Assembly: GCF_008831285.2 (NCBI RefSeq)
Contig: NC_045145.1
Location: forward strand, 19,590,802-19,654,801
From: Nymphaea colorata
Lineage: Eukaryota; Streptophyta; Magnoliopsida; Nymphaeales; Nymphaeaceae
Length of the DNA stretch: 64,000 bases
Direction of reading: 5' to 3'
Both the position numbers and the translations under genes were made by a program. Under the pieces are notes generated by a model that saw nothing but the letters and a program-made list of their open reading frames with translations, was not told the origin of the DNA and ran no database searches. Within the stretch, counting starts at the first letter, position 1. Each line of letters begins with the position of its first letter. Positions 36,846 to 49,035 of this stretch are shown piece after piece.

Positions 36846-39800
36846 GTATGCATGCTTTTCCGGTGCTTTTATTTTTTGTTGAATATCTGAAAGATCTTTT
36901 TAGTTTTCCTGTACGTTCACTACTAATATCTTTCAGAGCATGCTGCTCCTTTTAAAACAATTCAGAAGTTAATATTTAAGCACTTTTAGGAGATACGATG
37001 ATGACGAGGATGACGATGAGGATGACAATGACTATTCTAAATATCAAATGGGTTCTGAAAGGAAGCATTTTCAGCAGTCGGATGAGTATTTTGGCCCAGT
37101 TCCTTTTGATGACATTGACCATGGTTATACATCTCCAAAAGTGCTTTCTGCCGATTATATCAATGTTGATTCCAGAGAACAGCAACATTTTGGTGAGGAT
37201 GACAAAGTCAGCCAGATAGACCAAGTTATAAGCATCAACAATGATGATCCAATGTCTATGAACATTCCAGATGAGAACTCGTTGGATTCTGCAAGACCGG
37301 GGCAACATGCAGATGAGGGGGAGGGGCATGATAATGAGTGCGATTCTGCACAATCAATATATGGAACAGAGAGCGTTGATGCTGAACCTGTTGATTTCGA
37401 GAACAATTTTTTATTGTGGTTTCCTCCTGATCCAGAAGATGAAGAGGATGAAAGAGAAGCCATCATATTTGATGATGATGACGATGATGATGCATTAGCT
37501 GAGTGGGGAAACTTTCACTCTTCAAGCGGGCTGGGTAGTTCAGAGAACCGGACTAGAGATCGTTCAAGTGAAGAGCACAGAAGGGCTATGAAAAATGTTG
37601 TAGATGGCCATTTTAGGGCATTGGTGGCTCAACTTTTGCAAGTTGATAATCTTCCAATTGATGAAGAGGATGATAAAGGAGGTTGGTTGGACATTATTAC
37701 ATCCTTGTCATGGGAAGCTGCTAGCTTACTGAAGCCAGACACAAGTAAAGGAGGGGGAATGGATCCTGGTGGTTATGTGAAAATAAAGTGCCTTGCAAGT
37801 GGCCATCGCAGTGAAAGGTATGCTTCATAAAATGATTAAAATCTGGATAGATTCCCTTTTTTCTGCTTTTACATCCATTAAGAATCCTTGTGTTTCACCC
37901 GTGTCTTTTTCTTTTCCAGCATGGTGGTTAAAGGAATTGTTTGCAAGAAAAACGTTGCGCACCGGCGCATGACATCAAAAATACAAAATCCTCGTATTTT
38001 TCTCCTTGGTGGGGCACTAGAATACCAGCGTGTAGCCAATCTATTGTCAAGCTTTGACACTTTATTACAGCAGGTATGCTGATCATGAAATTCTGTGGTC
38101 CTGCAATTTTATTTGAAGTGTAATATGCTTCTTTTCCCCCCTCCAATTACAGGAAATGGATCATCTAAAGATGGCAGTAGCTAAAATAGATTCCCATCAG
38201 CCGGATATCCTCTTGGTAGAGAAGTCAGTCTCACGCTTTGCACAAGATTATTTGTTGGCAAAAGATATATCACTAGTGCTTAATGTCAAGAGGCCTCTGT
38301 TAGAGCGTATCGCTCGTTGTACTGGTGCACAAATCGTTCCCTCAATTGACAATTTGTCACAGCAAAAGCTGGGTACATGTGAATCATTTCATGTTGACAA
38401 GTTTGTTGAGGAACATGGAAGTGCTGGACAGGCTGGAAAAAAATTGCTGAAGACCCTTATGTTCTTTGAAGGCTGCCCAAAACCATTGGGATGTACGGTA
38501 AGTTTCTTCTATTGTGGACTGGTTTAACTGCTATTTTGCATAGCAATTCATTGAATCACTTGGTTATCTTGTTTAAATAATCCATGCTTACCCCTTGTTT
38601 GGTTGTGTTTTTCTTCTATGTCCTCCCTCACTTGGTATCTGTAGCACCTAAGGTCAAGTTTGATGGTTAGAAATGATTTATCTTTGGTACAAAATTCTGG
38701 ATTTTTGATCCAGGTTGATAGGTATCTGGAAGTATTTATCCAGGGTGTACTACGTATTCATTATTTGATTACCTGGGTAACGTTATCCAGATTTTTTTTT
38801 AATGTTTGATTATTTGAATTATGCTAACCAGGATTTACTTGTTTAACTCAATAATTGTGCAACTTGAAATCAAAAGTTCAGCTCCATAACAAAGTGTGAT
38901 CTACAGAAATTCCTAACGACTAGAGGGTTACTTCTGTCGGCTCCTTCGCCATTAATAGGCTTTGAACTGCAGCAATTAGATCTGAAGCACGTCTGCTCTT
39001 GACAAGCAGACATAATATCACAGCCTTGCTTTTCCTGTGCGGTGAATATACTTCCTTTATGAAAAAAGCATTCACGTGTTTTCACACCTCTGATAAAACA
39101 TCCAACAAACATTATGTCTACATTATTTATGCCTTGCATGAAGTTGATAAAGAATCTTCTGCGGCACTGATAGCCTTTCTTAGATATGAATGATTAAATC
39201 TGTCATAAGACTTAATTCCAACTCTCAACATGAATTTTTCTTAAAGTACCTGGTCTCATCATCTTTTTGCCTGCTCATTCCTCTCTCCCAACCATTGCGG
39301 TCATTCTCTTCCCACTGTGACAAAAAGCAAGAGGACCATAGAGGACATACTTACACCAATACTTAGGCTCTTCAAACTTGGATAATTCACATCACCAGGT
39401 GCGGAGTTCTTGTTTATCTTGAATCCCTCTGCTTTCACTAAACTAAATATTTTTGTCTTTTGGATGAGTTAAGTAATTCTTCCTATTTTGTTTCGGTGGG
39501 ACACTACATGCTAATTTGATCAAAACATAACTTCACCACTCAGAGCAAGTGGTCATGCAGCCTTGTAGCCTTTATGTATTTTAGTTTTGAAAGAAGAGAA
39601 GAGATACCTTGCGACCAACCCAGGGATCAAGTTGGTTCTAACAAAAGAACCATCCTAGTCCTCTTGGCTTCACTTATGGCATCATTTTGAATCCCCTTTG
39701 CACATTGGCTACCTTTGGCTTCACTATCTGCATTGAGCGAATAAGAGAAATATCATGCTCATTCACAAGTCCATGGAAACCACTCAAATAAGTGGGGTAG

Positions 39801-42600
39801 GCGAGTGCTGACTATGAAAGGAAGGATGCCTCTTCTCCCTCCACCACCCTTGCTGCCATGGTGATGGCCTTCGTTGACCTTTCCCTTTTATTGCCTGAAA
39901 CTATTTGGCCTGTTAACCATGAGCTTATCCAACAAGTACAAGTTGTTTTTTGGTGTCAACAATGTTGAGAGTAAAGCCTTTCAGTCATGTGAAGCAGTGA
40001 AGGTGGTGGTGGCTGACAGGACACCACCGGCTGTCAAACCGAAGATTGCCCACGAGGAGGGTGAGATTATTGTGAACTTGGCATCCATTCTCTAAGAAAA
40101 TCCTAATCGAACGAGATGAAATAGATGCTATTGGGCATCACCGATGATCTGGGGGCTCTGCCTACCAGATGGTGCTGGAAGACAATAGCCTCCTAAAGCA
40201 GTAAAGCACCACTAATCTCGAGTGGAGAAGTGTGGGATGGTGGCCTGGGTGAAGAAAATTGAAATTTCCGACTTTCTTCACTCCCTTTTGAGATCTTGGG
40301 TTTTCTTTTCTGTTGTTTGATACTACATTTGACCTTATTCCTTTTCTTAAGATTTTTTTTTTATCTTGAAGTAAATCAGGGCAATCAAACTTTCTCCGAG
40401 AGAGCAATCAGCCTTGATGGACTCTGTAATGGGTACAGCATACAGGGGGGATATGTTACTTGAGAGATCCTCTTCTTCCTCTTTTTCAGGTTCAGGATAG
40501 TCGATCTTGTTAGTACCATACTTTTCAAAGTTTTGAAGATTGCAGCTCAAACAGTACACTGCACATTGATGTGTAGATGTTTATACAGATAATTTTTCTG
40601 TATGCAATATGATGTGGGCTAGCCAGATAATCCATCTTTTTCCATGACAGGTTCTAAAATTTGTAGGTGTTTTCTAGGGGTACAGTGTTCTTTCTCCATT
40701 AAAAAATCAATGCTTGTGCATATTGTCTTATTTGTCTCACCTGTGTAGATATTGCACTTGTCATTTACTGGAGGCCAGTCCCTGTGTGGATGGAGAGAGA
40801 AGTTGATAACGTACCTGTCACCTTGAATTCACCCTTACTTGTGGTTCATAACTTACAAACTTTCTCCATAAAGTTGGTGCACAGTTTATGTGCATGCTTG
40901 GCAATGATGTCATCATGTAGCTATTACACTAGATTCATGTAAGCATTTTAATGGGTTTGAACTGGTAGCTGGAATGGCCATCTGGACCTTTACTGTTCCA
41001 ATTTTGAGTAGGCTGAAAAGGAAAAATGATCTTTTTTGGCTTGATTGATTGACACCGTGCTTAACACAATTGCTTATGAACAAGCAGGAGTCTGGTGCAC
41101 TCATTTACTTAATTAAATGAGGGCTTGAAGGTAAGTCTTTAAAGAATCAAAATGCTCATTGCAATTGATCTTGAGCCAGGTTTCTAATTTAATATTGATG
41201 TGTATGCCTATGCATAGAGTATGCAGCCCACTTATTTTTTTGGAAGATGGATTCCATTTATCTCCTTTAGTTCTAGAAAAGCATCTGTTCCATGGTTGCA
41301 TAATGGCAAGGACTGATTGCATTTTCATGTAGGCTACACGTGGGCATGCTCTTACCCATTTCCATACGTATGTTTGCATGCTTTTGGATGCATGTATGCT
41401 AGCAAGCAGGAAATAATCATCAATGCTGGTCTTAGTTGTTCAATGGTATAGCCATTTCTCTGGACATTAGGAGTTGTGAAAAATGAAAGGATAAAAGATA
41501 CATTTGGTTTGGTCTAAAGCTTAAATGCCTAAGTCTTATTTCAACGTGTCTTTATGTTCTATATTTGAAAATTCATGTTGCACAGGCAATTCACATTCCA
41601 TGTTGTGGTTCTTGTGTTTCAGGTTCTACTGAAGGGTGCTAATGGCGATGAGTTAAAAAAAGTAAAACGTGTAGTTCAGTATGGGGTTTTCGCTGCTTAT
41701 CATTTGGCTCTGGAGACCTCTTTTCTTGCAGATGAGGGTGCTACTCTTCCTGAACTACCCCTGAAATCTCCAATTACTGTTGCGTTGCCTGATAAACCAT
41801 CAAATGCTGATAGGTCCATTTCCATGGTACCTGGCTTCATGGTTCCTGCTGCAAGCAAACCACCTCTAGTAAATGAGATCAGCTCCATGAGAGGCCAAGC
41901 ACCTGAACATTTTCCTTTACAAGGTACCAATTCCAGGAGCAGTTCTATGGTTTCAGTATCATCCTCTTCATATAATGCTGGTTATTCTCCATACACTGGA
42001 AGCGTTACCATCAATCCATCAAGGTTGTCCAATCTGAACCAGGTGCAAAATGTTGAAGGTCCTTCCCACCCTCCTTTGTCTATTATTTCACTTCCAGTGG
42101 AGTTCTCCAAGTCTTATGATGAGTTTAAGCCCCATTTTATGTCTGAACAAGAGAAGAATAATTTGAACCATGAAGGGTCTTTCAAGCCAGAAAGTCTTGC
42201 AGTGAATGTTCAAGGTGTAGCTCCACTTGGATCTCCAGTTTGCTCTTGTGACTTTATGAATGCTTTGGACCGGTGGCATGCGACAGAAGGTGAAATGGGT
42301 GGGCCATATGTTGCTGACAGGCAACTGCTTAGTCCCGGTCAAGTTCCAAGTTATCAGGAGAATAGTTTCCATGACGAGCATACTCCACTGAAGGAAGAGT
42401 TTCCACCTTCTCCATCTGACCATCAGAGCATTTTGGTGTCTCTATCTACTCGTTGTGTGTGGAAAGGAACTGTTTGTGATCGTGCACATCTGCTTCGCAT
42501 TAAATATTATGGCAGTTTTGATAAGCCGTTGGGTCGATTTTTACGTGATGACTTGTTTGACCAGGTTTCTCTCTTCCTATCTCTCACCATATATATATGT

Positions 42601-42648
<48 letters not shown>

Positions 42649-42659
42649 CATGTATATGT

Positions 42660-42701
<42 letters not shown>

Positions 42702-45700
42702 ATATATATATATATATACATATATATACAACATATATACATGGGTAACTTTATCCTAGCAACTCAGACAACTTCAATTGTGATCATTGAACAAAGAGAG
42801 AGGGGAGCTTTTTGGCTGTGCCTAAGTACCCAAAAGTGGGTTGCCAGGACCTAGTCTCCCATATATCTATGTGTATTTGTGCATGTATGTCCACAAACAC
42901 ACATGTACGTGTGTATTTGTGCATGTATGTCCATAAACACACATGTACGTGTGTATTTGTGCATGTATGTCCATAAACACACATGTACGTGTGTATTTGT
43001 GCATGTATGTCCATAATACAAATGTACGCGTGCAAATACACTCATGTTTACAGTTAGAAACTTGGCTGCTATTTTAAACTGGTTGTGCGCAACAGGGTTA
43101 CCGGTGCCATTCTTGTGAAATGCCAAGCGAAGCTCATGTGCACTGTTATACTCATCGGCAAGGGAGTCTCACCATATCAGTCAAGAAGCTTCCTGATTTT
43201 ATGCTACCTGGTGAGCGGGAAGGAAAGATCTGGATGTGGCATCGATGTCTAAAATGCCCAAGGAATGAGGGATTTCCGCCTGCTACCAGAAGAGTGGTGA
43301 TGTCTGATGCTGCTTGGGGTTTATCCTTTGGGAAGTTTTTGGAGCTTAGCTTTTCGAATCATGCCGCTGCAAGCAGGGTGGCTAGCTGTGGCCATTCTCT
43401 ACATCGTGACTGTCTTAGATTCTATGGGTATTGCCTGCTTTATGCTTCCATACTGGGTACTGATATGAACTTTTACATAGAACTTTATTTTACTTTTCAA
43501 TTATTCATGTCTTGTACCTTTCACAGATTTGGAAGAATGGTTGCTTGCTTCCGCTATGCATCAATTGATGTCCACTCCGTGTATTTGCCACCTTCCAAAC
43601 TTGACTTTGACTACCAGACACAGGAATGGATACAGCAAGAAGCAGATCAGGTATCCTGTGACGTGCATGCACATAATACACAGGCACAAATTTGTTCAAA
43701 GAACTAGGTCGGCATGATAAAGTTGGGCCCCTGGATTCATTGGAAGCAGCTCCCGGATGGAAAGGATGAAATGTTTCCTCTAATGCTTTGACAATTATAT
43801 TATCTAGTGTATTTTTTGGTATACTTATACTTGATTTCCCTAGAAATCATGAAATGTAATTTTATGTATCCTTTTTGAAAATAACTTTTTTTAAGTCTTA
43901 TGAAATTCCTGATTTACATTTTTATAAAGAAAAAGACAGATTTTACACCTATTCAAGCTGACCAAGTATGCACTAATTTATGCTGTTTTTCTGCATCTTT
44001 TGATATGGAAACTGGTTTTGGCAACATGCTTAGACAACAATCGCTGATCTTCTGAACCAAAGTAAATCACTCCTGAGATTACACCCCTTTTGTTCCTAAG
44101 CAATATCATTTGAACCTCACTGTGATATTCAATGTTCTCATGGAGTTGTACAGAAATAATATGAATGTTTTCTGCTTTCATTTCCCTGGTCATGCTATGA
44201 GCTGGCTTGAGAAAATCTGGTTTATATTGGTTCTACTTTTCGAATATGAGCAGCCTTGCAAATTTGTATGGTGCTTATTTCTTTCACTACTCAATCCTTT
44301 TGTCAAGCATTGTAATATTTTATTAACAGCTTTCCACTCTGAGCAGGTAGTAAGCAAGGCAGAGCTTTTCTTTGCTGAAGTTCTTAATTCTCTTCGTCCG
44401 CTTTCTGATAAGATCTTAAATATTGGATCACGTCAGAGTGGCATAAAAGTCATTGAATTGAGACGATGCTTAGGAAAGCTGGAGGAATTGCTGCAAAAAG
44501 AAAAGGGTGAATTTGAGGTGGAACAGTCTTTTATGTTATCCTGTTTATTGTTGTTTATGAAATGCTTCTGGTGCTAATCCATGTCTTGTATTATCTTGTT
44601 TCGTTTTGTATAGGATTCACTGCAAAAGGCACTGTCAAAGGATTTGCAGAAAGGTCAGCCAGCAGCTGATCTTCTTGAGATCAATCGACTGAGGAGGCAA
44701 TTACTTTTCCATTCATATTTGTGGGACAATCGGTTGCTTTTCTTGGACTCTTTACTCAAGAAGACAGCTGCTTTTTCTGTCAATAATTTCACTGAAGGTC
44801 TCAGTTGTTCAGCAACCACAACAAAGGATAAACCCAATTCTGCTGATCAGATGGTTGGAGTAAATTCTGGACCAAAGCAAAATGGAATCCTCACAAGCAC
44901 TGACTCCATGGTACTGGATGCTAAGGTTGATGAGGTATGTAAAGGCAACTTACATGCTGTCAATAGTGATGGCGGCCTCACTGGACTTTCTACTTCCCTT
45001 GTGTCAAGTATGCAAGGACAAGAAGGGGCTGAAACACAAAGCAAAGCTGGAGACCCTACCTCTGAGGTGGATATTAAAGACCAAAATGATCCTCAGGAAT
45101 GTACAACATTTCGAAGAGTTCTTTCAGAGGGGCATTTCCCAATTGTGGCCAGTCTGTCAGATACACTAGATGCTGCATGGACTGGTGAGAACCAGCTTTC
45201 AGTCTTACTGCCACAGGAACTTGGAGCTGTGGTATCTGACCCCTTATCAATAGATTCGTCCGGGAAGGCTGCCAATTCAAGGGCTGATAAGGTGGAAATT
45301 TTGGCAGCTTCAGGAGAAAAGGTTGAAGAAGGTGCTACTGATCTCGTCTTGGCCACATCACCCAAAAACATCAGTGAACATGGTGATGATTTGGCAAGCT
45401 GGTCTGAGGCACCATTTTCGAATTTCTACCAGGCCTTCGGAAACAATGCAAGTTTTGGTGCTTTAAAAGTTGATATGATTGGAGAGTACAACCCAACATA
45501 TCTTTCATCCTTTCGGGAGTTGGAGCGACAAGGTGGTGCCAGACTACTTCTACCAGTTGGTGTCAATGACACTGTTGTGCCAGTTTATGATGATGAACCA
45601 ACAAGTGCGGTTGCATATGCTCTTGTCTGTCCTGATTATCATAGTCAGTTATCTGATGAGAGAGAGAAAATTAGAGAAGGTGGCGATTCTTTGTTTTCTT

Positions 45701-47678
45701 TGCCTTTTTCTGATAGTGCCTCTTTCCATCCTCTTCAATCACTTGATGAAGTCTCAATTGAATCCCTTAGAAGCTTTGGGTCTTCAGAGGATGGCATATC
45801 AACAGGATCTGGAAGCAAGAACTCTCTGTCTCTAGATCCTGTTGTATATACCAAAGCAATGCACGTGAAGGTTTCTTTTACTGATGAAGGTCCTTTGGGA
45901 AAAGTGAAATATACTGTAACTTGTTATTATGCCAAACAGTTTGATGCACTGAGGCATATTTGTTGTCCAACTGAGCTTGATTTCATAAGGTCTGTTAGTC
46001 GTTGTAAGAAATGGGGTGCACAGGGTGGTAAGAGCAATGTTTTTTTTGCAAAAACATTGGATGATCGGTTTATCATCAAACAAGTCACTAAGACAGAGTT
46101 GGATTCATTTATCAAGTTTGCTCCAGCATATTTCAAATATCTGTCAGAAGCAATTGGCACTGGCAGTCCAACATGTCTGGCAAAGATCTTAGGGATTTAT
46201 CAGGTGAGTTTGCTGCATCTGCTTCTTTATGAGCTGCTTTCTGACTGTTTTTGTTGTGTCTCCTTCCTTCATACCTTAAAATAAACTTCATGAATGTCTT
46301 TTTCATTTTTGTCTTGATCCTTTATATATATATATATATACGGCCTACAAGTAGTTCTATCAAATTGTTTGTGTGATCTAACTGAATCAGTCTCTCAGAT
46401 AGTGGTGGATATGGACAAATGCTCAAAGTAGTGTTTGTGTATGGCACCTTTGTTTAGGACATATTTTCTAGAGTATAACTGTTACTCTCTCCTTTTTTGT
46501 TCCCTCACTGTAAGGTTTCAGCGAAGCACTTGAAGGGTGGAAAGGACACAAAGATGGACTTCATGATTATGGAAAACCTTTTATTCAGACGGAAAGTTAC
46601 GAGGTTGTATGACCTTAAAGGAGCTTCGAGGTCACGCTATAATTCTGATTCAAGTGGAACGAATAAGGTTCTTCTTGATCAAAACTTGATTGAATCAATG
46701 CCAACTTCTCCAATTTTTGTTGGAAACAAGGCGAAGCGCCTGCTAGAGAGAGCAGTGTGGAACGATACTTCTTTTCTTGCTGTAAGCATATAAAACTTCT
46801 TTTTTCCTTCTTTCCTCCTTTTGTGGCTGTGTACTAACCTTTCACTTCAAACCACCCATCTCCCATGACTTTCTCGGCCTTGAAAAGGTGCCATATTTTC
46901 TCTAAAAATGTGAGAGAAGTTGCAGACGAACTAGGCAAAATGACTTTTAAAATGTTGGCCATGACCTTGAGAGGGTTAGAGAATATAGTGGGAAAACATA
47001 GATTTTGTTCCAAGGGGAAAATGGTCTTGAGATATGAGGGTCATGTAGTTCTTCTGTTTCAGTTTCAGTTTCATGAGCTGGTTTGCCTGGCTAGGATTTA
47101 GGGTTTCACTTTGCTTTTGAGTCAAGACTGGACTCCTAGTTGGCTAACCAGGTATCTGGAACCACCAAAGCAACTGCTTTGCAGCTTCTGGATTACCTAC
47201 CCTACATGGTGTTATTCCTGGTCCAACTCGAACCCATCTGTGTCTTGTCTTTTCAATGATTTGGGGCATATTGATTTCCTTAAATTAGCAAAAAGCGGCA
47301 AAAAGCATGTCCAATCTTTAGCTTACTTTTGTTCTTGTAAAACTTTATCTGCAGTCAATTGATGTAATGGATTATTCGTTGCTGGTGGGAGTAGACGAGG
47401 AGAAGCATGAGCTGGTTGTTGGTATCATTGACTATATGAGGCAGTACACTTGGGATAAACACTTGGAATCATGGGTAAAGACTTCAGCAATCTTTGGAGG
47501 CACCAAGGACACGTTGCCAACAGTAATATCACCTAAACAATACAAGAAACGTTTTAGGAAAGCCATGTCTGCATACTTCTTGATGGTTCCAGACCAGTGG
47601 TCCCCACCTTCCATCATTCCTAGTGCATCTCAATCCAATCTGGGTGAGGAAAATTTGCAGAATCTCTTGCCTGATTGA
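36232..47678 (+). CDS. FAB1-like: FAB1/PIKfyve-type 1-phosphatidylinositol-3-phosphate 5-kinase (11 coding exons)
   Basis: Converts PtdIns3P to PtdIns(3,5)P2 on endosomal and vacuolar membranes; in eukaryotes it works with VAC14 and FIG4-type partners. Exons 36232-36845, 36990-37817, 37920-38073, 38153-38497, 41623-42564, 43096-43427, 43527-43650, 44347-44517, 44614-46203, 46515-46781 and 47355-47678 sum to 5691 nt in frame (1896 aa plus stop), close to Arabidopsis FAB1A/B (about 1750-1800 aa). Domains: FYVE (about 33-102, with WMPD, RRHHCRSCG and RVC), acidic linker, TCP-1/Cpn60-like domain (about 397-690), Cys-rich region (about 915-1110), PIP-kinase domain (about 1590-1880) with DLKGASRSR, MDYSLL and IIDYMRQYTWDKH. 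The FYVE domain indicates the FAB1A/B class rather than FAB1C/D. The start is the first ATG of an open frame that leads directly into the FYVE domain. Confidence 0.96.
36990..38497 (+). other. FAB1 exons 2-4: acidic linker and TCP-1/Cpn60-like domain
   Basis: Exon 2 opens with an Asp/Glu run (RRYDDDEDDDEDDNDY) and holds a second one (IIFDDDDDDDALAEW), both written in GAT/GAC triplets. From about residue 397 the chaperonin-like fold begins (VDGHFRALVAQLL), continuing through exon 3 (VVKGIVCKKNVAHRRM) and exon 4 (VEKSVSRFAQDYLL, LERIARCTGAQIVPS). In yeast Fab1 and PIKfyve this domain binds the VAC14/FIG4 regulators. Confidence 0.92.
38498..41622 (+). other. FAB1 intron 4, 3.1 kb
   Basis: The longest FAB1 intron. 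38600-38850 has repeat-like wording (cttgtttggttgtg; gatccaggttgataggtatc). 39870-40095 contains a 73-codon plus ORF with no recognised domain. It may contain a decayed insertion, but no terminal repeats, primer site or transposase/RT signatures were seen. Confidence 0.5.
42589..42735. repeat. Long (TA)n microsatellite complex in FAB1 intron 5
   Basis: Immediately after the exon 5 donor, about 145 bp of almost pure TA/AT repeats broken by short tgttgta and catgtacatg interruptions. It generates spurious Tyr-Ile ORFs in several frames on both strands. Confidence 0.95.
42871..43030 (+). repeat. 40-bp minisatellite, four copies, in FAB1 intron 5
   Basis: Units begin gtgtatttgtgcatgtatgt at 42871, 42911, 42951 and 42991, an exact 40-bp period with only one to a few substitutions (ccacaaacac versus ccataaacac). 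The last unit decays at its end. The two minus-strand ORFs rich in HAQIHTYMC / HTCTNTHVHVCLW are read-through of this array, not genes. Confidence 0.95.
43651..44346 (+). other. FAB1 intron 7
   Basis: A 0.7-kb intron with nothing recognised. The ORF at 44110-44577 merely runs from intron into exon 8. Confidence 0.7.
44614..46203 (+). other. FAB1 exon 9: linker and N lobe of the PIP-kinase domain
   Basis: A 1590-nt exon encoding residues 1171-1700. The first part is a variable Ser/Asp-rich linker, preceded by a helical motif (INRLRRQLLFHSYLWDNRLL). The kinase domain begins near 45870 (VSFTDEGPLGKVKYTVTCYY) and includes NVFFAKTLDDRFIIKQVTK, where the Lys in IIKQ is the expected ATP-binding lysine, and AKILGIYQ at the donor. 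Confidence 0.94.
46515..47678 (+). other. FAB1 exons 10-11: C lobe of the PIP-kinase domain
   Basis: Exon 10 (46515-46781): VSAKHLKGGKDTKMDFMIME, LYDLKGASRSRYN, VGNKAKRLLERAVWNDTSFL. Exon 11 (47355-47678): SIDVMDYSLLVGVDEEKHEL, VGIIDYMRQYTWDKHLESWV, then activation-loop-type sequence PTVISPKQYKKRFRKAM, and stop. The catalytic DLKG and IID motifs are intact. Intron 10 (46782-47354) holds nothing recognisable. Intron 9 (46204-46514) has a short (TA)n near 46322-46340. Confidence 0.94.
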
Positions 47679-48231
47679 TGCGCGGTGCCACCATATCTCC
47701 TCTGTATATGTAAATTGTGAGTTGGTAATGCCTCTACTTGTTCTTGGCTGTAAAATATTTTTCAAGTGTTAGGTGTGCTTGTATTTGTATCTAGAGCTTG
47801 AGTGATTCATTAAAGATGCAGAAGAAGGCCCTTTGCCATGAAATTTTCCTCCTAGATGACCACTTTGGGAGGTTGGCCCATTATGATTGTACAAATATTG
47901 TTGTCATCTATTTATAGTATATTAGAAAATATGCTCATTTTGGCACACGCTTGTTCGTACACATCTGATGCTTAATTTATCTGCACGGTATGCGATATGG
48001 TTCTGTTTTTCGCTTGTGCAGTGAGTTCCAACTCAATATTTTTTCCTTTGGTTTTCACTTTTCAGCCTTCAGCGTTGTTTACATAAAAAAGGGGATTTTC
48101 TCTTATCTATTCCTTTATTGACGTTGATTTCATATACGTATATTTAATAAAAATAATATGTCAGAAAACACTTGAGTTGAAAATGCAACGAAAACTCGTG
48201 GAAGTTTTGGAATTTTTTTGAATACTCGGAC

Positions 48232-48315
48232 TTTTGCTTGGTTAATCAGTAAAAAGATGCCCTTAACATACCTTTTTGCTTGGTTAATCAGTAAAAAGAT
48301 GCCCTTAACATACCT
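48232..48315 (+). repeat. 42-bp tandem duplication (first of three)
   Basis: ttttgcttggttaatcagta begins at 48232 and again at 48274; both copies run through aaaagatgcccttaacatac and appear identical over the whole 42 bp. Confidence 0.95.
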
Positions 48316-48750
48316 TTTTGCCCTTAAAAAAATTTAAAAAATATACCATGCTTTTCCAACTTTCAAAAGACGCCTGATTGAAATGAAAGCATACTCGGGG
48401 TTAAGCCCGAGGGAAGATCAAAAGCGACCTTAGCCATTACTTTTATGGATAAAGCCAAGATACAACAATATAATTCACTCGATTAATACGCCTTATCGGT
48501 CACTGGCGAGAATCTTGTTGAGGATCGGAAATATAATCTCCACGTTCATGTACTACATCACCTAATATTGAATATCTGCAAGGTTTTCACATCGTAATTC
48601 CCAAGTTTCCAACATCTGAATTTGCTTTACATTCTGTTGTCCTCGAGTACGACGTTCTCCTGTCTTCTTGGTTACGTAAGAAGTGTCACTTGTTAACATA
48701 AACGAGTGACCATTCACAAAAGGTGCATCATGGTCAGCCACACTGTGCTA

Positions 48751-48832
48751 CCTTTTGGAATGAGGGTAGTAAGTTGGATTGACGGGCCTTTTCCTTTTGG
48801 AATGAGGGTAGTAAGTTGGATTGACGGGCCGA
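48751..48832 (+). repeat. 42-bp tandem duplication (second of three)
   Basis: ccttttggaatgagggtagt begins at 48751 and again at 48793. Both copies continue aagttggattgacgggcc, and the two differ only at the outer edge. The sequence is unrelated to the neighbouring 42-bp duplications. Confidence 0.95.
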
Positions 48833-48951
48833 TAAAAGTCTGATTGTCAGTTTGGTTTATGTAGACATTATTCCTCTTGATTGCAAACAGTAAATGTACA
48901 ATACTTTAGTTGAAAAGTGTTTTAGTTTCTACTCAATTCAAGCAGCCCTAG

Positions 48952-49035
48952 ACTTGAAGGGCAGGAAAAAAACGTAGGTCTTTGGCCCTCAAAACTTGAA
49001 GGGCAGGAAAAAACCGTAGGTCTTTGGCCTCTTTG
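48952..49035 (+). repeat. 42-bp tandem duplication (third of three)
   Basis: acttgaagggcaggaaaaaa begins at 48952 and again at 48994. Both continue to cgtaggtctttggcc with one visible mismatch (a/c in the A run). The period is again 42 bp, the sequence again unrelated. Confidence 0.93.

Larger units (their letters stand above)
41623..44517 (+). other. FAB1 exons 5-8: end of chaperonin-like domain and Cys-rich region
   Basis: Exon 5 completes the chaperonin-like domain (LLKGANGDELKKVKRVVQYG and AAYHLALETSFL), then a Ser/Pro-rich linker. Late exon 5 to exon 7 carry the conserved FAB1 region (CDRAHLLRIKYYGSFDKPLG, GYRCHSCEMPSEAHVHCYTH, SCGHSLHRDCLRFYG, FRYASIDVHSVYLPPSKLDF). Exon 8 (44347-44517) is a helical segment before the long Ser/Asp-rich linker. 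Confidence 0.92.

Noticed and set aside
37155..37466. 103-codon minus ORF rich in Ser
   Set aside because: Antisense of the acidic FAB1 exon 2.
42455..42854. Tyr-Ile repeat ORFs on both strands
   Set aside because: Products of the (TA)n microsatellite.
42784..43126. Minus ORFs with repeated HAQIHTYMC-type peptides
   Set aside because: Read-through of the 40-bp minisatellite inside a FAB1 intron.
46865..47101. 78-codon plus ORF between FAB1 exons 10 and 11
   Set aside because: Lies wholly in an intron whose flanking exons join in phase; no domain.
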